Source: Patescibacteria group bacterium
GTDB taxonomy: Bacteria; Patescibacteriota; Minisyncoccia; UBA6257; GWB1-50-10
Length of the DNA stretch: 34,186 bases
Direction: 5' to 3'
Assembly: GCA_024239035.1 (NCBI GenBank)
Contig: JANBVK010000001.1
Coordinates: 303,929 to 338,114, forward strand
Position numbers and translations under genes: made by a program. Positions 14,518-23,192 of this stretch are shown piece by piece; within the stretch, counting starts at the first letter, position 1, and every line of letters starts with the position of its first letter. The notes under the pieces are model-generated. The model made no database searches. It was not told where the DNA came from and saw nothing but the letters and a program-made list of their open reading frames with translations.

Positions 14518-15426
14518 CTAAACCCTTAAATACCGCCCAGTTGCGATGGCGCTTGAGACAATCCCCAAACCTACGCCAAAGAGCAATTGATACGTCAAAA
14601 GTTTTCCCCAGTTCCCGGCAAAATAACTATTCAAATCAACCTCCAGGACAAAATTGGCAATATGAGGTGAAGTGAAACCTATTACGGGTACAAATATCAA
14701 GAAACTTATTGCTGCCGCAGCGACGCCATAGATAATCCCTTCAACAACATAAGGACCACGAATGAAACTATTGGAAGCTCCCACCAAGCGCATAATTTCG
14801 ATTTGTTCACTGTTTGAGAAAATAGCCAAACGAATTGTGTTAAAGGTAACCAAAATTGCCAAAAACGCCAAAAAGAGTGTGAACCCCACCACGCTTCTTT
14901 TAAAGGTGCTAACCAGAGTGGTTAACCTATCAATCACGATCTTATTTTGGGCATAGGTTACCTTTTCAATTAAATCCTGAAGAGTAGCCGTCTCAAGGTA
15001 ACCCGCTATCGTACCATATTGATCCAGACTTTTGGCTTTAATATTTAGAGAGGCAAGTAACGGATTTTCATCAAGCTCTTCAAGTGTTTGAATTACCGTC
15101 TCATCCTCGGCGTGGCGAATCTTAAACTCCACAAGAGCCTCATCGCGAGAAACATACTCCACTGATTTAACCTCAGAGAGCCCTTCTAATGACCGCTTGA
15201 TGTTTAAAACGGAATCTTCAGAAGCATTACTTTTAAAATAAACGCTAATATCAACCTTTTCTTGAATTGACTGAGTTGCTCCTTTAGTAACAACGTTAAA
15301 TAAAATTAACCCCTCAAAAACTATCAGGGCCAAAACCATAATGCCTATCGTCGAGACGGAAAGCCAGCCGTTCCTTAAAAACCCCTGCCAACCGTACTTA
15401 ATAATACGCGAGAGAGTGACCATCAT
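14518..15426 (-). CDS. ftsX: Cell division permease FtsX
   Basis: Overlaps ftsE; four-TM FtsX topology; ISVYFKSNASEDSVLNIKRSLEGLSEVKSVEYVSRDEAL. Confidence 0.92.
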   Translation of the reverse strand: MMVTLSRIIKYGWQGFLRNGWLSVSTIGIMVLALIVFEGLILFNVVTKGATQSIQEKVDISVYFKSNASEDSVLNIKRSLEGLSEVKSVEYVSRDEALVEFKIRHAEDETVIQTLEELDENPLLASLNIKAKSLDQYGTIAGYLETATLQDLIEKVTYAQNKIVIDRLTTLVSTFKRSVVGFTLFLAFLAILVTFNTIRLAIFSNSEQIEIMRLVGASNSFIRGPYVVEGIIYGVAAAAISFLIFVPVIGFTSPHIANFVLEVDLNSYFAGNWGKLLTYQLLFGVGLGIVSSAIATGRYLRV

Positions 15427-16103
15427 AGAATAAATTTTCCGCTCTCGTCATCTTTCACGACCCGACCGTTATCCAAGGTTATCACTCGCCGACCAAGGGT
15501 ATTTACAATGTCTTTATCATGAGTTGCAAGAACAACCATGCTTCCCAACTCATTAATTTTATTTAAAATTTTAATCACTTCCCAAGTATTGAACGGATCC
15601 AAACTGCCGGTCGGCTCATCGGCAATAAGAACGTCTGGTTTATTTATCATAGCCCTTGCAATTGCCACTCGCTGTTTCTCACCCCCAGAGAGCTCTGCAG
15701 GAAAATTAAACATCTTATCCTTCAACCCTACCATATCCAAAACCTGAGGCACTATTTCGTTAATTTCCCTCTGCGGTCGGCCCCAAACTTCTAAGGTGAA
15801 GGCAATATTCTCAAAGGCGGTCTTTTTGGAAAGCAGTCTGAAATCCTGGAAAATAACTCCGATATGACGACGAAACTCGGGTAATTCCCCGGACTTAAGT
15901 TTGTTAACTTCGTAAGAACCAAAAAAAATCTGACCCTTTGAGGGCCTGTCTTCTCCGATAAGTAATTTAAGAACTGTGGATTTACCCGCTCCGGAACGCC
16001 CGACAATAGAAACAAACTCGGTGGGCTGAACTTTAAAACTAACTTTCTCCAGAGCGACTGAACTATCCCCGTATTTTTTAGTGACGTTTTGGAAAGTAAG
16101 CAT
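15423..16103 (-). CDS. ftsE: Cell division ATP-binding protein FtsE
   Basis: Walker A GRSGAGKST, signature LSGGEKQRVAIARA, Walker B VLIADEPTG. Confidence 0.94.
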   Translation of the reverse strand: MLTFQNVTKKYGDSSVALEKVSFKVQPTEFVSIVGRSGAGKSTVLKLLIGEDRPSKGQIFFGSYEVNKLKSGELPEFRRHIGVIFQDFRLLSKKTAFENIAFTLEVWGRPQREINEIVPQVLDMVGLKDKMFNFPAELSGGEKQRVAIARAMINKPDVLIADEPTGSLDPFNTWEVIKILNKINELGSMVVLATHDKDIVNTLGRRVITLDNGRVVKDDESGKFIL

Positions 16104-16126
16104 GCGAATACGTGAGTTATTGTATC

Positions 16127-16819
16127 TTATCTAAGCAGCAAATCAAGATTGCCGTCTAAAACCTCCTTTACTTTTGATATTTTAAGACCAGTTCGGTGAT
16201 CCTTAACCTGCTTGTAGGGGTGCAGCACATACGAACGGATCTCATGCCCCCACTCAGGAGAAACTTTGGTTTTTAAATTTGCTAATTCTTTCTCCTTTTT
16301 TTCTTCCATGAGCTTCGCCAATCTTACTTTTAAAAGGTTAAGTGCCTGCTCGCGATTCCGAGCTTGGGAACGCTCACTCTCTGACGAGGCAACAACACCA
16401 GTAGGAATGTGGTTAATCCGAACCGCCGTCTCGACTTTATTAACGTTCTGTCCGCCGGGACCCGAGGAACGGTAGAAATTAACCTTTAAATCTTTTTCCG
16501 GAATTTGCAGCTCCGACACAAGGGTTTGCGATAATGCGGGTAAAACTTCAACTCGGGCGAAGGAGGTGTGACGCAATTTCTTTACGTCAAAAGGAGAAAT
16601 GCGCACTAAACGATGTACGCCGGCTTCCTCCTTTAGCGCTTCGTACACCTTCTCTCCTTTAAGTTCTAATTCAAGATCGCGAAGGAATTTCATTTTCCAA
16701 TTCTTCCTGGACGCGTACTTCCTATACATATCAACCAGCATCCCTGCCCAGTCCTTAGCATCTTCACCGCCAGCTCCGGCATATACGGAGATGTAGGCAA
16801 TGTTAGAATTGTGTTCCAT
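16127..16819 (-). CDS. prfB: Peptide chain release factor 2, lacking N-terminal domain 1
   Basis: GGQ motif (SSGPGGQNVNKVETAVRI) and RISPF (SPF-type recognition). 230 aa starting at AYISVYAGAGGEDAKDWAGML. Confidence 0.9.
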   Translation of the reverse strand: MEHNSNIAYISVYAGAGGEDAKDWAGMLVDMYRKYASRKNWKMKFLRDLELELKGEKVYEALKEEAGVHRLVRISPFDVKKLRHTSFARVEVLPALSQTLVSELQIPEKDLKVNFYRSSGPGGQNVNKVETAVRINHIPTGVVASSESERSQARNREQALNLLKVRLAKLMEEKKEKELANLKTKVSPEWGHEIRSYVLHPYKQVKDHRTGLKISKVKEVLDGNLDLLLR

Positions 16820-16825
16820 AACTTG

Positions 16826-16902
16826 TGGAGCCGGAGGCGAGATTCGAACTCGCGACTTGCTGTTTACGAAACAGCTACTCTACCAAACTGAGTTACTCCG
16901 GC
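16826..16902 (-). tRNA. tRNA-Thr(CGT), CCA encoded
   Basis: GCCGGAGTAACTCAGTTTGGTAGAGTAGCTGTTTCGTAAACAGCAAGTCGCGAGTTCGAATCTCGCCTCCGGCTCCA. Anticodon loop TTCGTAA. Confidence 0.95.
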
Positions 16903-17348
16903 TTATTCGCTACCAATAAACGACCTTCTTTTACTCTCTTGCTTAAAACTCGACCCTTCCTACCGTTTCCCCTATTTAACCCAGCGTATGTAGAGGTCAA
17001 CGAATCACAATTAGGGCAAATTAGACGAAGATTGCTTTCAATGTTATTGCGCCAATTACCATCTATATGATCGGCGACTAGTGGAATCTGCTTAGTTTTA
17101 GGATTGATCTTTGCCCATCCGCATAAACAACATTTGTTCCTGAATTTTCTTCGCAAGTATCGTTTAACGTGCCCTGAAACTACGCCATGACCTTGTAATC
17201 CGTTCTCTTTTCCGGTTTTCCATTTCTTAATATAAGACTGATGCTGACATTCCATTTGGCACGCATTGCTGCAATATTTATACTTCGCGCGAGCCGGTTC
17301 TTTACCGCAAGTAAGACACTCTTTTCTAGATTTTTTAGGCATTGGCAC
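16893..17348 (-). CDS. HNH endonuclease-domain protein with N-terminal Cys-rich zinc-finger-like region
   Basis: CLTCGKEPARAKYKYCSNACQ; CCLCGWAKIN...LVADHIDGNWRNNIESNLRLICPNCDSLT. Confidence 0.88.
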   Translation of the reverse strand: MPMPKKSRKECLTCGKEPARAKYKYCSNACQMECQHQSYIKKWKTGKENGLQGHGVVSGHVKRYLRRKFRNKCCLCGWAKINPKTKQIPLVADHIDGNWRNNIESNLRLICPNCDSLTSTYAGLNRGNGRKGRVLSKRVKEGRLLVANKPE

Positions 17349-17463
17349 AGATTCAGTATACAGTATCTGCGACCAACATTAAAATTAGAAGTGGTTGTAA
17401 ATTGAAGGTGTTGCTCACTGACCCACACTTAGCCTTGTTATAGTGTGGGGTACCAACCAAGTT

Positions 17464-17494
17464 AAGGTGGCACTGCTCTCTCCGGGCAAAGGAG
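17464..17494 (+). promoter_or_regulatory. Possible orphan T-box-like motif followed by a small CTCC/GGAG stem
   Basis: AAGGTGGCACTGC resembles T-box AAGGTGGNACCGC; followed by CTCTCTCCGGGCAAAGGAG. Confidence 0.3.
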
Positions 17495-17504
17495 TTCTAC
17501 TTAT

Positions 17505-18494
17505 TTACGTCTTCAGCGCGCTCTCTTCGTGAGCTAAAGCGGTATCACTCACCTTACGTTCAATTGACCGCAGGTAATCATACAGATTTAGTACTGCCTT
17601 TACCGCATCGCCGGCAGAAATATTATTTTGCTTATAAAGAACGTCTGTGATATCCCCCGCCGCCCAAATGCCCGTCTCTGAAGTTGCTTGGGTTTTATGA
17701 TTAACTATAATCTCGCCAAATTTATTCAGATCTACAAGTCCTTTTACAATCTCGCCGTTCGGAACTGAACCAACTTCAACAAATACCCCTCCTAAATCAA
17801 GTTCTTTCATCTCTCCCGTCTTTTTATCCTTATACCGCAATCCCTGCACTGTTTTATCACCTAAAATTTCTTGTGTTTCAGCATTTAATATCACTTCTGT
17901 TTTAGGATTGGAAGTAACCTCCTCTTGGGTTGTCGGATCACCTTTTAATTCATCTCTGCGGTGGAGCAAATAAATCTTACTGGCGTAAGGAAATAAATCA
18001 ACCACTGCCTCCAACCCCGAGTTACCGCCGCCTACAACAGCAACTACTTTATCTTTAAAGATAGGGGCATCGCAGGTGCTGCAATACACAACTCCTTTCC
18101 CTTCAAATTTTTTCTCTCCGGGAACACCAAGTTTTCTGCGCCTACTGCCTGAGGCAACAAGCACGGTTTTTGTATCAAAAGTCTTGCCCCCCTTAGTTGT
18201 CACTCTAAAGTGAGCAGCACCCGAGACATCTGGTTTTATTTTTTCTACCTTAGAGACTAGATCGGTATCAATAATCTCAATATCCTCCTGCGCTCTAAGA
18301 TGATCTTCAAGTTTTTTAGCGAGGTCAAATCCACTAAGTGACACTGTCCCGATCCAGTTCTGGACATCATCGGATACAAGTGACTGACCACCAAACGACT
18401 CGGCGATGAGAACAATTTTAAGTTTCTTCCGGGCAGCATAAACCCCGGCCGCAACACCAGCCGGACCGCCACCTATAATAACTAAGTCGTACAT
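17505..18494 (-). CDS. trxB: Thioredoxin-disulfide reductase family flavoprotein
   Basis: GGGPAGVAAGVYAARKKLK, YCSTCDAPIF (CxxC), GGGNSGLEAVVDL, GIWAAGDITDV. Confidence 0.92.
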   Translation of the reverse strand: MYDLVIIGGGPAGVAAGVYAARKKLKIVLIAESFGGQSLVSDDVQNWIGTVSLSGFDLAKKLEDHLRAQEDIEIIDTDLVSKVEKIKPDVSGAAHFRVTTKGGKTFDTKTVLVASGSRRRKLGVPGEKKFEGKGVVYCSTCDAPIFKDKVVAVVGGGNSGLEAVVDLFPYASKIYLLHRRDELKGDPTTQEEVTSNPKTEVILNAETQEILGDKTVQGLRYKDKKTGEMKELDLGGVFVEVGSVPNGEIVKGLVDLNKFGEIIVNHKTQATSETGIWAAGDITDVLYKQNNISAGDAVKAVLNLYDYLRSIERKVSDTALAHEESALKT

Positions 18495-18502
18495 GCGAAA
18501 AT

Positions 18503-18739
18503 TTATGCCAAGCCCTTCAAAGCCTTCTCAATTTCCAGACGGTTGAATCCGACAAAGACTTGATCGTTTATCTCAATAACCGGCACGCCTAGTTGGTGAG
18601 ATCTTTGAATCATATCCTCACGAGCCTTCTCGTCCAGAGCGACATTCAGCTCCTGGTACTCTATATTATTCTTCTTAAAAAACTCCTTAGCCATCTTACA
18701 ATAAACGCAAGAGGGGGTGGTATAAATTTTTACAGACAT
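18503..18739 (-). CDS. Glutaredoxin-family protein
   Basis: MSVKIYTTPSCVYCKMAKEFFKKNNIEYQELNV...GVPVIEINDQVFVGFN. ATG at 18739 preferred over track start 18805. Confidence 0.9.
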   Translation of the reverse strand: MSVKIYTTPSCVYCKMAKEFFKKNNIEYQELNVALDEKAREDMIQRSHQLGVPVIEINDQVFVGFNRLEIEKALKGLA

Positions 18740-18764
18740 ATAATAATTTAAAATTGGGGATTGT

Positions 18765-18929
18765 TTAATCAGTTGGGGGTGCAAAATTCCAAAGTGCAAA
18801 AACAATTATCAGACCGCCAACCATCAAATTATTCCAAACAACTAAATTAATATCAGAAAACCCTAAAAGCCAGGGCGAAATAAAAAGCCAAACACCCAAA
18901 GCCAAAACTGTCCAATGATACCACTTCAT
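18765..18929 (-). CDS. SPW-repeat small membrane protein (54 aa)
   Basis: Hand translation: MKWYHWTVLALGVWLFISPWLLGFSDINLVVWNNLMVGGLIIVFALWNFAPPTD*. SPW motif followed by WN..VGGLIIV. Confidence 0.75.
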   Translation of the reverse strand: MKWYHWTVLALGVWLFISPWLLGFSDINLVVWNNLMVGGLIIVFALWNFAPPTD

Positions 18930-18961
18930 AAAGGGTTCGTGAGTAATGCTAATTCGCGTTA

Positions 18962-19696
18962 TTAGCGATTACTCTCTAACGCTTGATCAATAAGCAACTT
19001 CACTCGTTCAAAAGGTAGAGCACCCGGAATGGTGTATTTTTTACCGTCCGATGCAATAATCACAGAGTAAGGGGTCCCTCTCGCTCCGGAGTTCTCCGCA
19101 TCTTCAATATCAGAAACAATCTGAGCTAATTGCGCACCACTCTCTAAACACGACTCAAATTTGCCCTGATCTAAACCGATATCTCTTGCAATTTGAGGTA
19201 AGAGGGCGAGATTTAAACCATTATTCGAAGGGGTAATCTCAAAAAGCCTATCAATATAAGCCCAGAAAGCATCGTTGCCTCCCAACTCTGCAGCACACTC
19301 GGAGGCCTCAGCCTCTTTCCTTGCTTTTGAGTGAATAGAATCAAGCGGTAAATGACGATACACCCACGCTACCTGATCACCATACTCAGCAACAACCTGC
19401 TGCATGGTAACGTGGAAACGCTTACAAAACGGGCATTCCAAATCAGAAAATTCCACGATTTTAATCGGGGCATCAATACTCCCTAAAATATGGTCTTCTC
19501 TCGTAACCGGTCTTATGTTTCCAATAGAAGAATCCTGAACTACCCGCTCATTATCTCCTGCGCCGCCGGTCAGACTAGCTGTCCCGCCATCGCCCGATCT
19601 CTTCCCGGCGCTATAAACTAAAGAGACAGAAATAAGCAAGGCGGCAATTAAGATACTTGCCGGTAAAAAGTAATCACGTCTCTTTTGCTCTGCCAT
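18962..19696 (-). CDS. DsbA-family thioredoxin-fold protein, membrane-anchored
   Basis: N-terminal TM; DHILGSIDAPIKIVEFSDLECPFCKRFH (CPFC); GARGTPYSVI cis-Pro region. Confidence 0.9.
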   Translation of the reverse strand: MAEQKRRDYFLPASILIAALLISVSLVYSAGKRSGDGGTASLTGGAGDNERVVQDSSIGNIRPVTREDHILGSIDAPIKIVEFSDLECPFCKRFHVTMQQVVAEYGDQVAWVYRHLPLDSIHSKARKEAEASECAAELGGNDAFWAYIDRLFEITPSNNGLNLALLPQIARDIGLDQGKFESCLESGAQLAQIVSDIEDAENSGARGTPYSVIIASDGKKYTIPGALPFERVKLLIDQALESNR

Positions 19697-19772
19697 AATA
19701 TAATGAGCACTATAACACCGAGATTAAGAAAGTCAAACTCTCGGCTCACGATTTCGTGGTAAAATAGAGAAC

Positions 19773-21257
19773 ATGAGGAATATAAAGTCAATTCTTTTTG
19801 AAAATAAATCTCTAAAACAGACAGTTCTAAAAAACACGTTCTGGATGACATTCGGAAACCTTGTAAGCCGCCTCATCCGGGCAATTCTTATCATCTATGC
19901 CGCCCGCATACTGGGAGTGGCGGGGTACGGTGTCTTCTCCTACGCCCTATCCATTGCCGGTTTCTTTGCTATTTTCGCAGACATCGGCCTCACTCCGCTC
20001 CTCACGCGCGAGAGCGCCCGAAGGCCTGAATCAAGAATTCAGTATCTTAGCACCGCGCTTTTTATAAAGTTTATTTTTATAGTAATAAGCTCACTCATCA
20101 TTCTTTTTGTTGCGCCGTTTATTGCAAAACTTGAGGGTGCAACTGAACTGTTCCGTATCATTATTTTTCTCTTCGCCTTTGACACGCTTCGCGATTTCCT
20201 ATTTGGTTTCACGCGGTCAATAGAACGCATGGAAATAGAGGCCGGTGTTAATATTTTAACTAACGTCGCTATTCTCCTTTTAGGAGGTTCAGCGCTTCTC
20301 CTCTTTCCTTCAAACGAAACCTTAATTATCGGTTACACGATTGGGAGTGGAATTGGGCTTCTAGCTCTCGTTTGGGTTTTAAGGGAGCACCTCAAAAATA
20401 TCTGGCGTTCTTTTAATAAAACTCTTATAAAACCGATACTTACCGAGGCGTGGCCGTTTGCTCTAGCCGGACTCTTGGGAACTATAATGCTGAATACCGA
20501 CATGATTATGCTCGGTTGGCTAAAAGGCGCCGAAGATGTTGGTTTTTATTCAGCCGCCCAGAAAATTATCCTTCTCACTTATATCTTGCCGGGATTTCTT
20601 GTCGTAAGCCTCTTCCCCACCTTCTCACGCCTTGCTATGAAAGATAATGAAAGATTCCGTTCAATTTTTGAAAAAGGAATTAGAGCGGCGATGCTTGCGG
20701 CTTTTCCATTCGCAGTAGGCGGGATACTTCTCGCGCCCAGCATTATCTCCCTTATTTATGGGGTGGCCTATCTCCCTGCTGCTCCTGCTTTTACAATCCT
20801 TCTTTTTACTTTGTTCATTGTTTTTCCAGGAATATTCATCGGCAACGCCATCTTTGCCTACAACCGACAACGAATGTTTTTAGGCTACGTCGGGTTTGGC
20901 GCATTGAGTAACGTTATCTTAAATTATCTTCTTATCCCGCCTTACGGCATTATAGGAAGCGCGATCGCGACAATTGTCTCACAACTCCTAGCAAACGGTT
21001 TCGCTTGGCGCGCTCTAAAACGCATTAATAATTTCAAAACGCTAATCCATCTCCCGAAAACCATTGCTGCAACTCTCGTAATGGGTATTTTTGTCTTCGG
21101 ATTATCATCTCTCCACCTGCATGTTGCTTTCATAATCCCTATATCAGCAACAATATATTTCTTTACGCTCCTCCTTCTCCGAGAACCTCTTTTAGAATAC
21201 TTGAACCCTCTCCGTATTTTACGGCGTCAAAAAACAGGAGGGGGCAGGAATATTTAA
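19773..21257 (+). CDS. Polysaccharide flippase (Wzx/MATE-like oligosaccharide transporter)
   Basis: ~14 hydrophobic segments; FGNLVSRLIRAILIIYAARILGVAGYGVFSYALSIAGFF. Confidence 0.9.
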   Translation: MRNIKSILFENKSLKQTVLKNTFWMTFGNLVSRLIRAILIIYAARILGVAGYGVFSYALSIAGFFAIFADIGLTPLLTRESARRPESRIQYLSTALFIKFIFIVISSLIILFVAPFIAKLEGATELFRIIIFLFAFDTLRDFLFGFTRSIERMEIEAGVNILTNVAILLLGGSALLLFPSNETLIIGYTIGSGIGLLALVWVLREHLKNIWRSFNKTLIKPILTEAWPFALAGLLGTIMLNTDMIMLGWLKGAEDVGFYSAAQKIILLTYILPGFLVVSLFPTFSRLAMKDNERFRSIFEKGIRAAMLAAFPFAVGGILLAPSIISLIYGVAYLPAAPAFTILLFTLFIVFPGIFIGNAIFAYNRQRMFLGYVGFGALSNVILNYLLIPPYGIIGSAIATIVSQLLANGFAWRALKRINNFKTLIHLPKTIAATLVMGIFVFGLSSLHLHVAFIIPISATIYFFTLLLLREPLLEYLNPLRILRRQKTGGGRNI

Positions 21258-21853
21258 AGATCATCCAAGATTTTTCTGACGTTCCCGTCGGCTGGCCAGT
21301 AACGCGAAATTTCCTCCCCGACTTCCCTGATTCGTTCTTTATCTCCCGCCGCCATGTATAACTGAAGTAACCCATAAAGAAATTGGGGGCGACGCGGGCT
21401 TATCTCTAACCCCCTTAAATAATTCGCCTCAGCCCTCTCAAAATATCCCTCATCACCATATAATTCCCATCCTAACTGGTAAAGATTTCCAACTTTTAAA
21501 AGGACTTTTGTAAGTTCCAGACTTGACGGATTACTAAGAATCGGCTCAATCCTCTCTGTTGCATACTCAATAACAATTCTGCCGATGGGTTCTTGGGGAC
21601 GGGTGCGTAAAATAGTCAACATTTGATCGGCAAAAAAACTGATTGTTTCATCTCCCGCAATCGGCGAGTAGAGGTTAAGCGCATCATCAAACCGTCTTTG
21701 AAGAATATCAACGCTTCGCACCGATGCTAGAGACCGTGTAACCGCAACGAAACGGGTTGATTTCTTAAACGGCAGGTACGCCCCGAAGTATAAGGAAAAG
21801 ACAATAAGAATAATAACGGCTAGAATAACTAATTTTTTTAATTTAGTAATCAT
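21254..21853 (-). CDS. TM-anchored TPR-like protein
   Basis: N-terminal TM; helical repeats (YFERAEANYLRGLEISPRRPQFLYGLLQLYMAAGDKERI); 4-nt overlap with the upstream ligase-like gene. Confidence 0.65.
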   Translation of the reverse strand: MITKLKKLVILAVIILIVFSLYFGAYLPFKKSTRFVAVTRSLASVRSVDILQRRFDDALNLYSPIAGDETISFFADQMLTILRTRPQEPIGRIVIEYATERIEPILSNPSSLELTKVLLKVGNLYQLGWELYGDEGYFERAEANYLRGLEISPRRPQFLYGLLQLYMAAGDKERIREVGEEISRYWPADGNVRKILDDL

Positions 21854-23172
21854 ACAAGACGGCGGTCGCCACCCATAAACAGAAAATTAGCGAACGCTAA
21901 AAATAAGAAAAGATTAAGATAAATTGGGAGCACGTCAAAAATCACAAGTCCCTGCACGAGGTAAGCAACCGGCATTGAAAACACAAGCGCCGTTGCTACA
22001 AGAGATTTTCCAAACCGGCCGCCGCGCCTGAAAAATTCAATATAGAAAACGACAAACATGCCGAGGTAGCTTAAAAGCCCGAGAATCCCCGTTTCAGCTA
22101 AGTAATCAAAAAAGACACTATGCGCCCGATCGTACCAAGTATCGGACGGCACGCCCGGGACAAAATGGCGTGTATCAAAATACTTATCAAAAACCCTGCT
22201 GAAGTTTTCCGGTCCCCACCCCAAAAGCGGCCGTTCCTGCCAGCCTTTCAGGGCCGACTGCCACGACCAAAAGCGGCTCTGAGCAGAAAGGTTAGAAAAG
22301 GTGATGTTAAAGAACCGGGTGAGAGCAAGTTTTTGCATAATTGGCGCATCCTTTATCTGGTAAAGCGTTCCCCCAAATACAATAACTATAATAAACAAAA
22401 AAACACCGACTCGGCGATACACACCAGCCGACTTGAAAATTAAAAAAAGCAGGAATACAAGTAAGCCAAACCCGAGACCTAGGAATGGGCCGCGAGTCTG
22501 GGTAAGCCAAAGAAAAATAAGAAACACCGGCACTAAAGACCATAAAAGTACCTTGCGTTTTTTTGAAGATTTTATGGTAAGGAGATAAAGAACGTAAAAT
22601 AAACTAAAGAGAAGATACGTCCCCACGTAGGCGGTGTTGCCGAGAGATCCTTGAAATCGACTGCCAACTTTGAGCGACACCCCAACAAAACCCGTTACCC
22701 CCAAACCGCCAAGCACACCATAGACAATCATAAGCACGGCGGAAACAAGCGAAACTCCAAATGCGGTTAGCCACTCTTTTTTGTCTCTAAAAAGAGTAAC
22801 CAAAAGCAGGAAGAACACGTAGAAATGAATCATTTGAAAGCCGCCTTCCCCCCGCTCAAAATTCGACCAAAACGAATGACTGGAATTAAGACCAAAAAAA
22901 CCGGCAAGCAAAAAAACAATTACAAAAACCGAAACCGCTATCACAAGCGGCGACTTGAGACAACTTAAAAGATCACGTTCAAATCGCTTCCCTTCTTCCC
23001 GCGAAGCAATGGAAAACCACCCCAAAAGAAAAGCGATGAGCGCAAACGCCACCGTCGCCCGAAAAAAAACATACTTAATAACTATGAAAGGAAAGAGTGT
23101 CTGCGTGCTAACAAGCACTATGCTAAAAAGCGCAGCATAGAGAAAAAACTTTGAAATTTTGAAAAAAGTCAT
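21850..23172 (-). CDS. O-antigen ligase / polymerase family membrane protein
   Basis: Polytopic; SRFWSWQSALKGWQERPLLGWGPENFSRVFDKYF...WYDRAHSVFFDYLAETGILGLLSYL. Confidence 0.88.
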   Translation of the reverse strand: MTFFKISKFFLYAALFSIVLVSTQTLFPFIVIKYVFFRATVAFALIAFLLGWFSIASREEGKRFERDLLSCLKSPLVIAVSVFVIVFLLAGFFGLNSSHSFWSNFERGEGGFQMIHFYVFFLLLVTLFRDKKEWLTAFGVSLVSAVLMIVYGVLGGLGVTGFVGVSLKVGSRFQGSLGNTAYVGTYLLFSLFYVLYLLTIKSSKKRKVLLWSLVPVFLIFLWLTQTRGPFLGLGFGLLVFLLFLIFKSAGVYRRVGVFLFIIVIVFGGTLYQIKDAPIMQKLALTRFFNITFSNLSAQSRFWSWQSALKGWQERPLLGWGPENFSRVFDKYFDTRHFVPGVPSDTWYDRAHSVFFDYLAETGILGLLSYLGMFVVFYIEFFRRGGRFGKSLVATALVFSMPVAYLVQGLVIFDVLPIYLNLFLFLAFANFLFMGGDRRLV

Positions 23173-23192
23173 TGTTTAGATACAATCATAAC

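Noticed and set aside
16127-16819. Alternative genetic code (UGA recoded)
   Set aside because: An RF2 with SPF and GGQ motifs is present, and the core genes read normally with standard stops.
17348-17375. CAGATTCAGTATACAGTATCTG near-palindrome as operator
   Set aside because: Several mismatches and no repeat of the motif seen; too weak to claim.
17180-17428. 82-aa minus ORF overlapping the HNH gene
   Set aside because: Out-of-frame overlap with a well-supported HNH gene; no recognisable motif.
18740-18805. N-terminal extension of glutaredoxin
   Set aside because: Family homology begins at MSVKIYTTPSC; the upstream part overlaps the 3' end of the SPW ORF.
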